A stretch of 64,000 nucleotides of DNA from Gemmatimonadaceae bacterium (lineage in GTDB: Bacteria > Gemmatimonadota > Gemmatimonadetes > Gemmatimonadales > Gemmatimonadaceae): assembly GCA_013813715.1 (NCBI GenBank), contig JACCRF010000018.1:35979-99978 (forward strand), in the 5' to 3' direction. The notes under the pieces were generated by a model, which saw only the letters and a program-made list of their open reading frames with translations, ran no database searches and was not told the origin of the DNA. This document shows positions 1 through 8,522 of this stretch, one piece after another; the stretch's first letter is position 1, and every line of letters starts with the position of its first letter. A program made the translations under genes and the position numbers.

Positions 1-175
1 CTATAGACGGATCAACCCTCACCTTCGTAATCTGCCCTTTACCGTCGGCGTCAACGGTGACCATTCCGCCACCAGAGCTGCCGCTCACAGTCATCTTCTC
101 GAGCTCTCCCTGGATCTGCTCGAGCCGTCCCTGCATCTGCTGCGCCTGCTCGAGGATCTTCGTAAAATCCGCCAT
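1..175 (-). CDS. ybaB: YbaB/EbfC family nucleoid-associated protein (3' end outside window)
   Basis: Reading from an ATG at 175, the protein begins MADFTKILEQAQQMQGRLEQ and continues with a helical stretch and a short Ser/Gly/Met-rich turn before a beta strand (MVTVDADGKGQITKV). This is the typical start of the small YbaB/EbfC DNA-binding protein, a homodimer that coats the nucleoid. Only the first 58 codons are present because the gene runs off the left edge. It lies 23 bp after the dnaX stop, and the order dnaX-ybaB (usually followed by recR) is conserved across bacteria, which supports the call. Confidence 0.9.
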   Translation of the reverse strand, partial: MADFTKILEQAQQMQGRLEQIQGELEKMTVSGSSGGGMVTVDADGKGQITKVRVDPSI

Positions 176-198
176 GTGGTCGCCGGTTGTGTTGTGGA

Positions 199-1680
199 TC
201 AGTCCAGCAGCTCGAGGTCGAGCTCCTTCACTGCCGCATCGAGTACAGGGTCCTGCGCGCGGAGCATCGCCAGACGCTCGGCGCGGATGGCTTCGGCGGT
301 GAGTCGCGGGCCGGCGACTTCGTTAGCCGCCGCCTCGAATCCCCTCTTCCAATCACTGCCGTGTGCAGTTCCGCCCGTTGGCGCCGGCAGGGCCACAGGA
401 TCGGCCGGCGATGCGGCGACTGGCTGCCAGGACACCGGCGCGCCCGCTCGCGATTCACTTTGTTGTGGCCGGACATGCGCGGAGCCCCTCTCGTCGGCCC
501 GCGCCGCGCGCGGCGTTCCCGGCTCCATCCCGACCGCACCTCCAGCGCCACCGAGCCCGTGAAGAACTTCCTCGAGGGATATCGAGCGATCGAGCAGCGC
601 GAACCGCACGAGGAGCATCTCCACGAGCAGCTGCTGCTGCGAGCTCCGCCGGAATTGCGGCTCGATGCCACCAAGCATCGACAACATCCTGAGCAGGTCG
701 CCGGCGGCGAAGTCATCACGGTGCCTCTCGAGGGCGGCCTGAGCGTGCGAGCTGACCCCTTCTGCGCGGCCGTTCAGGACGAACGCGAGCTGCGCCCGGA
801 GCATATCGGCGAGGCCTGACAGAAAAACGCCGAAGTCCACTCCTTCGTCGGCGAGCCTGCGGACGACGGTGAACATCTCGCCCGCTTTCCGATCAGCGAT
901 GAGGTCGACAATTCCGAGGTACTCGTCCTCGGCGACCAGACCGAGCGCAACGCGCACGCGATCGGCGGTGATGTCGCCGTCGCCGATGGAGATGACCTGG
1001 TCGGTGAGGCTGAGCGCATCGCGCATCGAACCGTCGGCGGCGCGCGCGATCGTAGTGAGCGCGTCGGGAGCGGCCGCGATCTGCTCGGCTTCGAGAACCG
1101 ATTCGAGCCGCGCGATTATGTCGGCAACGCCGATCCGCTTGAGGTCGAAACGCTGGAGCCGGCTGAGGACCGGCGCCGCCGACTGGGCGATTTTCTGCGG
1201 TTCGGTGGTGGCGAAGACGAACACGACGCGAGGGGGCGGCTCCTCCAGGATCTTCAGGAGAGCATTCCATGCGTCGCGCGTAAGCATGTGAGCTTCATCC
1301 ACAATGTAGACCTTGTAGCGGTCGTCTCCTGACGGCGCGTACATCGCGCGCTCGCGCAGGTCCCGCGCGTCGTCCACCCCGCGGTTGGATGCTGCGTCGA
1401 TCTCGACGACGTCGAGACTCGCGCTGCCGCTCCAGATGCGCTGGCAGGAGTCACACACGCCGCACGGCTCGCCGTCGCTCTCCTTGTTCTGGCAGTTGAG
1501 CGCCATCGCCAGAACACGCGCAAGCGTCGTCTTGCCGGTGCCGCGCGGCCCGCACAGCAGGTATGCGTGCGCGACTCGCCCGCGCGCAATCGCGCCACGA
1601 AGAGTGTTGGAGACGTGGGACTGCACCGCGACGCCGGTGAAGCTCCTGGGGCGGTATTTCCGGGCGAGTGCGAGCGACAT
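199..1680 (-). CDS. dnaX: DNA polymerase III subunit gamma/tau
   Basis: Clamp-loader ATPase of the replicative polymerase, 493 residues with the start chosen at MSLALARKYRPRSF. An in-frame start 15 codons further upstream would lie inside the SRP RNA and adds no conserved sequence. Visible motifs are the Walker A loop GPRGTGKTTLAR, a zinc-binding cysteine set (CQNK..CGVCDSC), Walker B (VYIVDEAHML) and the sensor region LKILEEPP. The C-terminal 120 residues are Ala/Pro-rich and variable, as expected for the tau part. No slippery run was found that would clearly produce a short gamma form. Downstream ybaB and upstream SRP RNA match the arrangement known from other phyla. Confidence 0.96.
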   Translation of the reverse strand: MSLALARKYRPRSFTGVAVQSHVSNTLRGAIARGRVAHAYLLCGPRGTGKTTLARVLAMALNCQNKESDGEPCGVCDSCQRIWSGSASLDVVEIDAASNRGVDDARDLRERAMYAPSGDDRYKVYIVDEAHMLTRDAWNALLKILEEPPPRVVFVFATTEPQKIAQSAAPVLSRLQRFDLKRIGVADIIARLESVLEAEQIAAAPDALTTIARAADGSMRDALSLTDQVISIGDGDITADRVRVALGLVAEDEYLGIVDLIADRKAGEMFTVVRRLADEGVDFGVFLSGLADMLRAQLAFVLNGRAEGVSSHAQAALERHRDDFAAGDLLRMLSMLGGIEPQFRRSSQQQLLVEMLLVRFALLDRSISLEEVLHGLGGAGGAVGMEPGTPRAARADERGSAHVRPQQSESRAGAPVSWQPVAASPADPVALPAPTGGTAHGSDWKRGFEAAANEVAGPRLTAEAIRAERLAMLRAQDPVLDAAVKELDLELLD

Positions 1681-1694
1681 TGAGGAGGGAAGAT

Positions 1695-1792
1695 ACCCCA
1701 GGCCTGACGGAGCAACGCAAGACACCGCATGCCGCTGCTACCTTCGGGGTCCTGACGGAGTTAGCGGGCTTTCGCCCTCCGGGACCTGGGGC
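1695..1792 (-). ncRNA. ffs: Signal recognition particle RNA, small bacterial type (4.5S-like)
   Basis: The minus strand holds the SRP hallmark: a core GTCAGGACCCCGAAGGTAGC close to the E. coli 4.5S apical core GTCAGGTCCGGAAGGAAGC. It is closed by complementary ends CCCCAGG (1785-1791) and CCTGGGG (1696-1702). The predicted length of about 98 nt suits the small bacterial SRP RNA that binds Ffh. A TATATT box ends 6 nt before the proposed 5' G at 1792. The 3' end is only about 15 nt from the dnaX start codon, so the two may be co-transcribed and the RNA processed out. In Bacillus subtilis the SRP RNA gene also sits directly upstream of dnaX. Confidence 0.9.
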
Positions 1793-1798
1793 ATCGGA

Positions 1799-1804
1799 AA
1801 TATA
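1799..1804 (-). promoter_or_regulatory. Putative -10 box (TATATT) for SRP RNA/dnaX
   Basis: TATATT on the minus strand lies 6 nt before the predicted first base of the SRP RNA, the right distance for a sigma-70-type -10 element. No convincing -35 hexamer is seen 16-18 bp upstream (closest is GTCTCA). Confidence 0.45.
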
Positions 1805-1849
1805 ACCGCGCTGCGAGCCCTGTGAGACGCGGCCCATGTCGGACTCACA

Positions 1850-1883
1850 GCAAAAACCCGCCACCGGGAAACCGGTGACGGGC
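1850..1883 (-). terminator. Rho-independent terminator
   Basis: On the minus strand an 11-bp stem (CCCGTCACCGG with CCGGTGGCGGG, one G-T pair, 4-nt loop) is followed directly by TTTTTG. It lies about 20 bp after the stop of the small lipoprotein gene and before the SRP RNA promoter, so it should end the upstream operon and insulate the SRP RNA. Confidence 0.8.
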
Positions 1884-1903
1884 TCTCGTTCAGCGCTCAG
1901 GTT

Positions 1904-2134
1904 CTAGCGCTTGATTTCGACCTTCGGAACCTTGATGGATGCGGTGTCCCTCCTGATGTCGATATTAGGAACCGCGACTTTTGCCGTGTCGGTTGTTACG
2001 TCAACGCTGGGTACGTTCAGCGTGTCAGTGACTGTCCCGACCACCGGCTTCTCTACTTCGAGATCACCGCTTTCAGTCTTGCTGCAAGCGGTGATTGATA
2101 CGGCCAGAATGGCCACTGCTAGTAGCTTGCGCAC
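1904..2134 (-). CDS. Small lipoprotein, function unknown
   Basis: A 76-residue protein starting at GTG (2134), placed 6 nt after a GGGAGG ribosome site; a longer frame upstream has no such site. The N-terminus is a lipoprotein signal (RKLLAVAILAVSITAC, lipobox ITAC). The mature part is built from alternating Val/Thr/Asp strings such as VPSVDVTTDTAKVAVPNIDI, which look like short extended repeats. I do not recognise a family. It is the last gene of the YtxH-YihY group and is followed by a strong terminator. Confidence 0.75.
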   Translation of the reverse strand: MRKLLAVAILAVSITACSKTESGDLEVEKPVVGTVTDTLNVPSVDVTTDTAKVAVPNIDIRRDTASIKVPKVEIKR

Positions 2135-2212
2135 GAGACGCCTCCCAGGATGTTTTTGCGCCGCAACCTGCGACGCCAAAGTTTCTTATTGCAACTTCCC
2201 TGCCGCGATGGC

Positions 2213-3121
2213 TCAGTCCTCGAAAGCCTCCCGTTGGAGCCGCCTGACTCGCCTCAGCTCATAAACCTGGGCAACCTCTCCCCCGAGGATGAAAATCATC
2301 GCCGCGTAATATACCCAGACAACGACAATCACAAGAGCGGCAATCGTGCCCGAGTAGAATGAGCCCGGGTTGAACGAGGTGACGTACGCCCCGAAGACAC
2401 GCTTCGCCACCTCCAGCAGTATACTCGTAAAGAGCGACGCAATGAGGGCCGTCTGCCAGCGGATCTTGCGATTCGGAAGGAATTTGTACAGCGCGAAGAA
2501 CATCAGCGAGATGAAGCTGAACGCGACTGCCTGGCCGATGTTGTACTCAAGCGTACCCATCACGTCCTTGCGGAGACCGAGCTGGCCGAGCACGTGAAGG
2601 CCCTGCGTCGTGGCGAGGGCGAGATACGCGTTGAGGCCGGTGTAGGCAACGAGCAGCAGCGTCGACACCACCGTGATCTGGATATCGAAAATCTTGCCTG
2701 CGACGATGCCCCGGTCAGAGTCGATATCGAAGATCTGGGCGAGGACGCTGCGTAGCGACCCGAACAGGCGCGTCGAGAACCAGATGAAACCAACTACGCT
2801 GTAGATCCCGATCGCCTGCCGGGACTTGATGATGTCGACCAGCACCGTGCCGACCGGCGATGACTCTCCGGCCCGCCGAGACGGAAGGAACCGGGCCACG
2901 ATATCGTTGATCTCGGCGGACGAGGCTTCCGCAGACTGGTTCAGAAGATAGGCAAGACCTGACGCGAGAAGAAGAAAGAACGGAACGGCGGCCAGGAGCA
3001 GGTTGAATGCGATGCCCCCGGCCAGAAAAAAGATGTTGTCTTCGCCGCTATTGTCCCAGACGCGTTGTGCGTAGTCGCGCAGCGTCCAGCCGATCCTGAG
3101 ATGGAGCGGCCGCTTCGCCAC
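2213..3121 (-). CDS. YihY/BrkB family inner-membrane protein
   Basis: A 302-residue polytopic membrane protein with about six hydrophobic segments. Family signatures are the N-terminal NIFFLAGGIAFNLLLAAVPF, and the C-terminal SFYSGTIAALVIVVVWVYYAAMIFILGGE (quoted in part; both mark the YihY/BrkB family). The family was once called ribonuclease BN; that activity belongs to another protein, and the true role of YihY is not settled. It starts at GTG, with the upstream ytxH-like stop sharing one base (TAGTG), so the two genes are probably translationally coupled. Confidence 0.9.
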   Translation of the reverse strand: MAKRPLHLRIGWTLRDYAQRVWDNSGEDNIFFLAGGIAFNLLLAAVPFFLLLASGLAYLLNQSAEASSAEINDIVARFLPSRRAGESSPVGTVLVDIIKSRQAIGIYSVVGFIWFSTRLFGSLRSVLAQIFDIDSDRGIVAGKIFDIQITVVSTLLLVAYTGLNAYLALATTQGLHVLGQLGLRKDVMGTLEYNIGQAVAFSFISLMFFALYKFLPNRKIRWQTALIASLFTSILLEVAKRVFGAYVTSFNPGSFYSGTIAALVIVVVWVYYAAMIFILGGEVAQVYELRRVRRLQREAFED

Positions 3122-3525
3122 TAGCTCTCTTTATACGCTGCCTTCGTTTCGGCGATTCGCTGCTCGAGCTCGACGCGCGCCTGCTGAGCGGCAGTCCGAC
3201 CGGCATCCACGGCGTTGGTGACCTGCCGGCGCTTCAACTCGATCGCCTCGCGTGCGGAAAAAATCCGACTCTCGACGGATTCCTTCGCGTCGTGAATCGT
3301 CTGGCCGACGGAGTCGCTCACCTCAGCGACAAGATCCTGCGCCTGGTCGCCGACACGCCTCGCCCTCCGCTGAAGGTCGCGGCGCGTTTCTTCACCTGTT
3401 CTGGGAGCAAACAGCAGAGCGATCCCGGCCCCAACCGCTATCCCCGCAAGGAAAGCCCCGATACCGGGTTGGTTTCTCTCGATGATTACGTACGGCTCGT
3501 CGTCGTCCCAATCGTATTCGGACAT
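3121..3525 (-). CDS. YtxH domain-containing protein
   Basis: A 134-residue protein. After a short acidic N-terminus (DWDDDEPY) comes one membrane or glycine-rich segment (GIGAFLAGIAVGAGIALLFAP) and the RTGEETRRDL motif typical of YtxH proteins. A long amphipathic helix follows to the C-terminus, likely a coiled coil. YtxH proteins are small envelope or stress-associated proteins without a defined biochemical role. It lies 16 bp after the NtrC-like gene and overlaps the YihY gene by one base. Confidence 0.85.
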   Translation of the reverse strand: MSEYDWDDDEPYVIIERNQPGIGAFLAGIAVGAGIALLFAPRTGEETRRDLQRRARRVGDQAQDLVAEVSDSVGQTIHDAKESVESRIFSAREAIELKRRQVTNAVDAGRTAAQQARVELEQRIAETKAAYKES

Positions 3526-3541
3526 TTTGCCTCACCCCTGT

Positions 3542-5005
3542 TTATCGCTTCCTGACTTTGCTCTTACCCACCACGGGGCGGGTCTTCGCTTTCGTGACCA
3601 CCGATGGCGGCGATTCCGCCTGCTCCGGTCGAGCTGCTCCATTCGTCCTTATCATTGCTGCGATCTCGGCCCGAACCTCTTCCGGCGCGATGCCGACGAT
3701 CTTTCCGGTCCGCGTCGCGTCGCCACTCGTTGAAGCGAATGTGCGCAGCACGAGCTGCTTACGCGTCTCCGCAAGTGACGAGCCCGCGGGAACGACGAGC
3801 GGTGGCGGAGATTCGCCGCCGAGACGCACGTGCCGCGGAATGATGTCCTGAGCCGCTATCACGTCTCCCCGGGCCATGATAACCGCCCGCTCAACGGCAT
3901 TCTTCAGCTCGCGCACGTTGCCCGGCCAGGCATGTGAGAGAATCCACTCCCACGCACGCTCGTCGAAGCCCTTGATCTTTTTTCCGTTTTGCTGGCAGAA
4001 CCGGACCAGGAACTCGTTCGCGAGAAGCTTGATGTCGCCCGCCCTGTCGCGCATCGGCGGCAGGAAGACCTCGACTACCGCGAGGCGATAGTAGAGATCC
4101 TCGCGAAGATCGCTCGCGGCGAGAGCCTTCTGAAGATCCCGGTTGGTAGCGGCGACGATGCGGATGTCCACCGAGATCTCCTTCTTTCCACCGAGCCGGC
4201 GGATGGTCCGCGTCTCGATCGCGCGCAGCAGCTTCACCTGAATGTCGGGCGCCATTTCGACGACTTCGTCGAGGAAAATCGTCCCGCCGTGCGCCATCTC
4301 GAACGCCCCGGCTTTCTCATTTGTCGAGCCGGTGAATGCCCCCTTCTCGTGTCCGAACAGCTCGTTCTCGAGGATGTCCTTAGGCAGCGCGGCGCAGTTG
4401 AGGGCGAAGAAGGGCCCCTTCGCTCGATCGCTCTTCGCGTGAAGAGCGCGCGCCACCAGCTCCTTGCCAGTCCCCGATTCGCCGAGAATCATCACCGTCG
4501 CCGATGACGGAGCAACGGCATCGATGATCTGATAAACCGCGCGCATCTCCTCCGACTGGCCGGTCAGCTCGCCGTAGTGAGTGAGTCCCTCGAGCTTGGA
4601 CGACAGCTCGCGGTTCCTCTCCTGGACGTTGAACTTGTCGAGCGCCTTGGGAATGAGTGCCTTGAGCCGGTTCAGCTTCTCGGCGTTGAGTGGCTTTTCG
4701 ATGTAGTCGTACGCGCCCTCGCGCATTGCCTGAACCGCGGAGTCCACCGTCCCCTGACCCGTGACGATGATGCACTCGGTGGGAACCCCGAGACGCTGGA
4801 GCTCCTTCAGGAGCGCCAGACCATCGAGCTTCGGCATCTTGAGGTCGGCAAGGACGACACCAAAATCGTTGGCGCAGAGCTGGTCGAGGGCTTTCTTTCC
4901 GTCCTGCGCAACAGCCACGTCATAGCCCTCGCTCGAAAGTATCGCGCTGAGGGCGGTGGTCATGGACAGCTCGTCGTCGGCGATCAGTATCTTCGCTTTA
5001 TTCAT
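3542..5005 (-). CDS. Sigma-54-dependent response regulator, NtrC family
   Basis: 487 residues from MNKAKILIADDE (a longer frame upstream would overlap the preceding gene). Order of domains: receiver (about 4-115, with phospho-acceptor region VVLADLKMPKLDG and IIVTGQG), AAA+ sigma-54 interaction domain (about 145-375; Walker A GESGTGKELVAR, Walker B GGTIFLDEV) and a C-terminal Fis-type helix-turn-helix with a basic tail. The sigma-54 contact loop reads GAFTGS rather than the usual GAFTGA. Its start overlaps the stop of the histidine-protein gene by 4 bp, so the two are likely partners. No clear sigma-54 promoter (TGGCAC-N5-TTGC) was found nearby, so the targets are unknown. Confidence 0.93.
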   Translation of the reverse strand: MNKAKILIADDELSMTTALSAILSSEGYDVAVAQDGKKALDQLCANDFGVVLADLKMPKLDGLALLKELQRLGVPTECIIVTGQGTVDSAVQAMREGAYDYIEKPLNAEKLNRLKALIPKALDKFNVQERNRELSSKLEGLTHYGELTGQSEEMRAVYQIIDAVAPSSATVMILGESGTGKELVARALHAKSDRAKGPFFALNCAALPKDILENELFGHEKGAFTGSTNEKAGAFEMAHGGTIFLDEVVEMAPDIQVKLLRAIETRTIRRLGGKKEISVDIRIVAATNRDLQKALAASDLREDLYYRLAVVEVFLPPMRDRAGDIKLLANEFLVRFCQQNGKKIKGFDERAWEWILSHAWPGNVRELKNAVERAVIMARGDVIAAQDIIPRHVRLGGESPPPLVVPAGSSLAETRKQLVLRTFASTSGDATRTGKIVGIAPEEVRAEIAAMIRTNGAARPEQAESPPSVVTKAKTRPVVGKSKVRKR

Positions 5006-5460
5006 TCGCTCGTGTTCGTTGCCGGATTCTGGAGAGGGAACCTTAATATAACCGCCTGGCCGGCGCATTCCGCCCCGAGACCCGTCCGCGCGCCGAGCGC
5101 GCGGAGTGCACGCACTGCCCGGTCGGCCTCCGCATCCGTCGACAGTATGCGAAGCGTACGCGGGCCCTCGAGCTCGCAGTGCAGGCGACCATCGCTTCCG
5201 ACGGCGCCCAGCACGAGATCCATCAGCGCGGCCGATGCCTCAGCAAGCTTCGCCGACTCTTCCGACTGGGCCACCGCGTCCTCAACGAACTGGGCGATTC
5301 CCGTCAGCTCGGGCGAGTCGCGGCCAGTGCGGCTTCTCACGACTTCGAGGTTCACGACTAGGCCGTTGAGTGCGTTGCGCATCTCGTGCGCCGAGCTTCG
5401 AGCGACTTCGCGCAGCACGGCCAGCCAGGGCGCCGCCGCGCCGACCGCCTGGTCAATCAC
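5002..5460 (-). CDS. Histidine-kinase-like dimerisation/phosphotransfer protein without a clear ATPase domain
   Basis: 152 residues. An H-box near the N-terminus (SSAHEMRNALNGLVVNLEVV) is followed by a second helix (FVEDAVAQSEESAKLAEASA), the four-helix dimerisation and phosphotransfer unit of NtrB-like kinases. The remaining 60 residues could be a shrunken catalytic-domain relic. I see no N-box, DxGxG or G2 motif, so autophosphorylation is doubtful. This resembles histidine phosphotransferases of the ChpT type. It starts at GTG inside the aldolase stop region and overlaps the NtrC-like gene by 4 bp, implying transfer of phosphate to that regulator. Kinase-remnant is the alternative. Confidence 0.7.
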   Translation of the reverse strand: MIDQAVGAAAPWLAVLREVARSSAHEMRNALNGLVVNLEVVRSRTGRDSPELTGIAQFVEDAVAQSEESAKLAEASAALMDLVLGAVGSDGRLHCELEGPRTLRILSTDAEADRAVRALRALGARTGLGAECAGQAVILRFPLQNPATNTSE

Positions 5461-6856
5461 TCAGGTCCGCATCATCCGGTGCTGCGCTGACAACTGCCAG
5501 ACCCTCGTGAGGCTGCGGCCGGTGCTGCGGCACAAGCGTCACGTGACGCGCTACTGCGTCGGCGGTATTGGCGATGCCGAGCTGCGTGAAGAGAAAGCTG
5601 AACTTCTCGTCATACGCTGCGGCGAGGCCCGACTTCACCTCCACGCCGAGATCCCAGAACTTTCTCTTGAATGGCCCGAGTGCCTTCTTGCGCGTCTTGT
5701 AGAAGAACTGCTCATCAGAGTCAGAAGCCTTGCGCTCATCCTTGGCGTTCTCGCCCAGCCACTGATAGATCTCGCTCCTCAAGTCTTTCGGCAGGCGGTC
5801 ATACAGCATTGTCTGGAAGTTGGTGGCGAGATGAATCTCCGCCGTTTCGGTGCGGGGGAAGTTGTTGAAAGCTGAGTCGGGCAGCGTTGACGCTCCATGC
5901 TGCACAGCACCGGCGAGACCGTACTTTTCGCGCGCGACCTCGGACAGCCGCTGGAGGGTGCCAAAGTCAATCTGCACATCCCCGATAGTCCCGTCGGCCA
6001 GCACCACGCCACCATGCGTGGTTCCCGATTGCACGCTGATCTTGGAAAGCCCCGCGACTCCGGGCGCCCGCGCCTCGATGGCGCGATTGAATCCCTCCAT
6101 GTACGCGTGCATCTCCTCTTCGGTGCTGTTCTGTGTGCCCACTTCGCCGATCTCCCCGCCCAATGAGATCGTGATGCCGGGCGGCTGCCGCTCTCGCACG
6201 TAGAGGGCGATATCCGCGGCCTGCTCGTAGTTGACCCGCTGCTGCTCGTCGAGCGTCGGCTTCGAGAGATCCACAAGGGTAGAGGTGTCCACGTCGATGT
6301 TGTAGAAGCCAGCCGCAATGGCCTCCCTTGCAAGGTGCTTCACGGCCTCCACTTCCGTCTCGGGGTCAACAGCGAATTTCTTCGCGCTCACCTGGAAGTG
6401 ATCGCCCTGTATGAACAGAGGCCCCCGCCACCCTTCCCGAAGCGCGGCGGCCATGAGCACCGCCACATACTCGGCGGGCCGTTGATCTGTGTAGGCGATC
6501 TCCGACCGCGCTATCTCGCAAATGAACGCACCAGCGTTCAGCTGTATCGACGTGCGAAAGATCGAGCGCGCGGTATCGTAAGTCATTCCGCGCACGTTGA
6601 TCGCGGGTACCGTATATCCGCCAGTGTCGCCCCGTCCGCGCGCGACGTAGAGCTCGTGAATGGAGGACGGAATGACACCAACCGCCTGCCCGATCTCCCA
6701 GATAAGCCATCGCGCGTCGTCGCGCGTGGCATCGTCGCCGAAGACCGCCGCATGCGCCAAAGCGTCCATCTGCTCCGACGCGATGATGCTCGCGTCGACA
6801 ACCGTCACGGTGCCGTCGTCGACGCGCACGGCTCCCCTCATTAACACTTCGGGCAT
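5453..6856 (-). CDS. Class II fructose-bisphosphate aldolase family protein
   Basis: 467 residues from ATG at 6856; a TTG at 6892 would add 12 residues without a ribosome site. Class II zinc aldolase features are visible: FIQGDHFQVS (zinc His and catalytic Asp region), NIDVDTSTL, a zinc-ligand Glu in LGGEIGEVG, SGTTHGGV, and VQHGAS. The protein is about 100 residues longer than the short FbaA type, with extra sequence at the N-terminus. The substrate is most likely fructose-1,6-bisphosphate or a close ketose, placing it in glycolysis/gluconeogenesis like the neighbours pgi, pyk and tal. Unusually, it is the first gene of an operon with a two-component pair. Confidence 0.85.
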   Translation of the reverse strand: MPEVLMRGAVRVDDGTVTVVDASIIASEQMDALAHAAVFGDDATRDDARWLIWEIGQAVGVIPSSIHELYVARGRGDTGGYTVPAINVRGMTYDTARSIFRTSIQLNAGAFICEIARSEIAYTDQRPAEYVAVLMAAALREGWRGPLFIQGDHFQVSAKKFAVDPETEVEAVKHLAREAIAAGFYNIDVDTSTLVDLSKPTLDEQQRVNYEQAADIALYVRERQPPGITISLGGEIGEVGTQNSTEEEMHAYMEGFNRAIEARAPGVAGLSKISVQSGTTHGGVVLADGTIGDVQIDFGTLQRLSEVAREKYGLAGAVQHGASTLPDSAFNNFPRTETAEIHLATNFQTMLYDRLPKDLRSEIYQWLGENAKDERKASDSDEQFFYKTRKKALGPFKRKFWDLGVEVKSGLAAAYDEKFSFLFTQLGIANTADAVARHVTLVPQHRPQPHEGLAVVSAAPDDADLSD

Positions 6857-6937
6857 ACCGGGGAAAGTCGCCGCGAAAAGCGGCCGCTGCAAGGGTCTGT
6901 CGCTGCCTCGTCTGCTCGTCTGGCGGTCAGGTGCGCG

Positions 6938-7119
6938 TTAACACAGATGACACTGATGTACGCGAATGACACAGATGAGAAAAGCGAAAGGCACTACAAC
7001 TGATTTAGGGGGGGGAACTATAGAAAGGAAAGACGTCGTTGTCTTTCCCCCAAATCATTAGCGCTTCTCTCCGATTTCATCTCTGTCATGAGTGTCCATC
7101 GGTGTCATCTGTGTCAAGG
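6938..7119 (+). repeat. Palindromic intergenic repeat, copy 1 (CAGATGACAC family)
   Basis: The left arm begins TTAACACAGATGACACTGATG and the right arm ends CATCGGTGTCATCTGTGTCAA; the two are imperfect inverted copies. A second inner inverted pair (TGATTTAGGGGGGG with CCCCCAAATCA) forms the centre. The element fills the space between the aldolase start and the pgi stop. Three related copies occur at 12705, 17330 and 29248. Confidence 0.85.
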
Positions 7120-7132
7120 CGCCCTTACGGCG

Positions 7133-8512
7133 TCAGACGCTCCAGCGGGAGTCCGGTTCGGGGAGCGTGTCCCATTCTTTGCGAGCTGCATCGGCTCCCG
7201 GCCGTCCGAGCAGCGCGTATGCGAACTGCTTGCCTAACTCGACGCCGGGCTGATCGAACGCATCAACGCCGTAGAGCTGGCCCGCATACGCGGTCGCGAG
7301 CTCGAGCAGCATGATGAGACCACCGACGTGCCACTCGTCTACCCGGTCCAGGTTAATTGTGAGATTCGGCCTGCCCCGCTTGGCGAGCGCTCCGGCGGTG
7401 GCCCGTTGCTCTACGTCGATCAGCTCGCCGAGCGTATGACCGCCGAGATAGCCCAGCTCCTTCACATCGGCGAAGGCATGGGGAATACGGACGTCCATCC
7501 CGCGGTCGCTCACCGAGACGAACGTAACGGTCTTGTCCTCCGGGCCCTCCATGAACAACTGAACCTGGCTGTGCTGGTCGGTAGCGCCGAGCGCGGGGAG
7601 TGGTGTCTGCCCTACCGATTCCCCATCGGCGGTGTGCTTGCCGAGGCTTTCCGCCCAGAGCTGGACGAACCAGGCGGCCATGTCCCGCAGCGGATCGGAG
7701 TACGGCATGAAGACGTTGATACGCTTTCCATGGCGCGTATCGGCCAGCCACTGAAGCGTGGCATAAACCCCCGCCGGGTTTTCCGATGCACGCGCCACGT
7801 CGCAACGTCGCGCCATGTCGGCGGCTCCCTCCAGCAGCGAGCGAATGTCGATGCCGAGGAGCGCCGCCGGCAGTGTGCCTACGGCGGTGAGGACACTGAA
7901 GCGTCCCCCGACGCTTGGCGGGATGTCGAGCGCAGTTACGCCCAACGTCGCGGCGAGCGGGCGTAACGCGCCCTGTGCGGGGTCAGTGATGAACACCACG
8001 TGGTCGGCGATTGTCAGCCCCGCATTGCCGAGCCGCTCGTGTACGATCAGAAACTGCGACATCGTCTCCGCTGTGCCGCCCGATTTGGACGTCACGATGA
8101 ACAGTGTTTTCGCGAGGGCGAGGCGGCCGAGCAGGGCGGCAATCGTGACCGGGTCGACGTTGTCCAGGGCGTGCAGCCGGGGGAAGCCGCCCCGCGCATC
8201 GTCCGAGAGCAGGTTCCAGCCGCTCGGCGAGAGCGCAGTGCGAAGTGCAACCGGTCCGAGCGCGGATCCGCCGATGCCGAGGATGACGACATCGGCGTAA
8301 CGGCCGGTGACCGAGTCCGCGTACGATTCCACCTGCTCGAGGAGAGCGGCGTCGCCTACGACGTCGGCGAATCCGACCTTTCCTCCCTCTCTCAGACGAG
8401 TGAATCCGGCGTGCGCGTTCTCGAACGCTGCGGCACTGCTCATCCATTCTTCGGCTGGTATGCCGCCGGCGGCGCCGCCGATCATGTTGGAGTAGTCGAT
8501 CCGGATGCTCAT
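7133..8512 (-). CDS. pgi: Glucose-6-phosphate isomerase
   Basis: 459 residues from MSIRIDYSNM, chosen because GAGGAA lies at good distance and an earlier in-frame start would run into the preceding gene. Sugar-isomerase (SIS) features are clear: VILGIGGSALGP, IVTSKSGGTAETMSQF (phosphate-binding SKSGGT), GGRFSVLTAVG, and the C-terminal region around GLIMLLELATAYAGQLYGVDAFDQPGVELGK, split here only by position, containing the catalytic lysine. It interconverts glucose-6-phosphate and fructose-6-phosphate. It is the last gene of a tal-pyk-hydrolase-pgi run. Confidence 0.95.
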   Translation of the reverse strand: MSIRIDYSNMIGGAAGGIPAEEWMSSAAAFENAHAGFTRLREGGKVGFADVVGDAALLEQVESYADSVTGRYADVVILGIGGSALGPVALRTALSPSGWNLLSDDARGGFPRLHALDNVDPVTIAALLGRLALAKTLFIVTSKSGGTAETMSQFLIVHERLGNAGLTIADHVVFITDPAQGALRPLAATLGVTALDIPPSVGGRFSVLTAVGTLPAALLGIDIRSLLEGAADMARRCDVARASENPAGVYATLQWLADTRHGKRINVFMPYSDPLRDMAAWFVQLWAESLGKHTADGESVGQTPLPALGATDQHSQVQLFMEGPEDKTVTFVSVSDRGMDVRIPHAFADVKELGYLGGHTLGELIDVEQRATAGALAKRGRPNLTINLDRVDEWHVGGLIMLLELATAYAGQLYGVDAFDQPGVELGKQFAYALLGRPGADAARKEWDTLPEPDSRWSV

Positions 8513-8522
8513 GCCGCGTTCC

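Noticed and set aside
2213..3121. Ribonuclease BN
   Set aside because: The YihY family was formerly annotated so; it is a membrane protein and not the nuclease.
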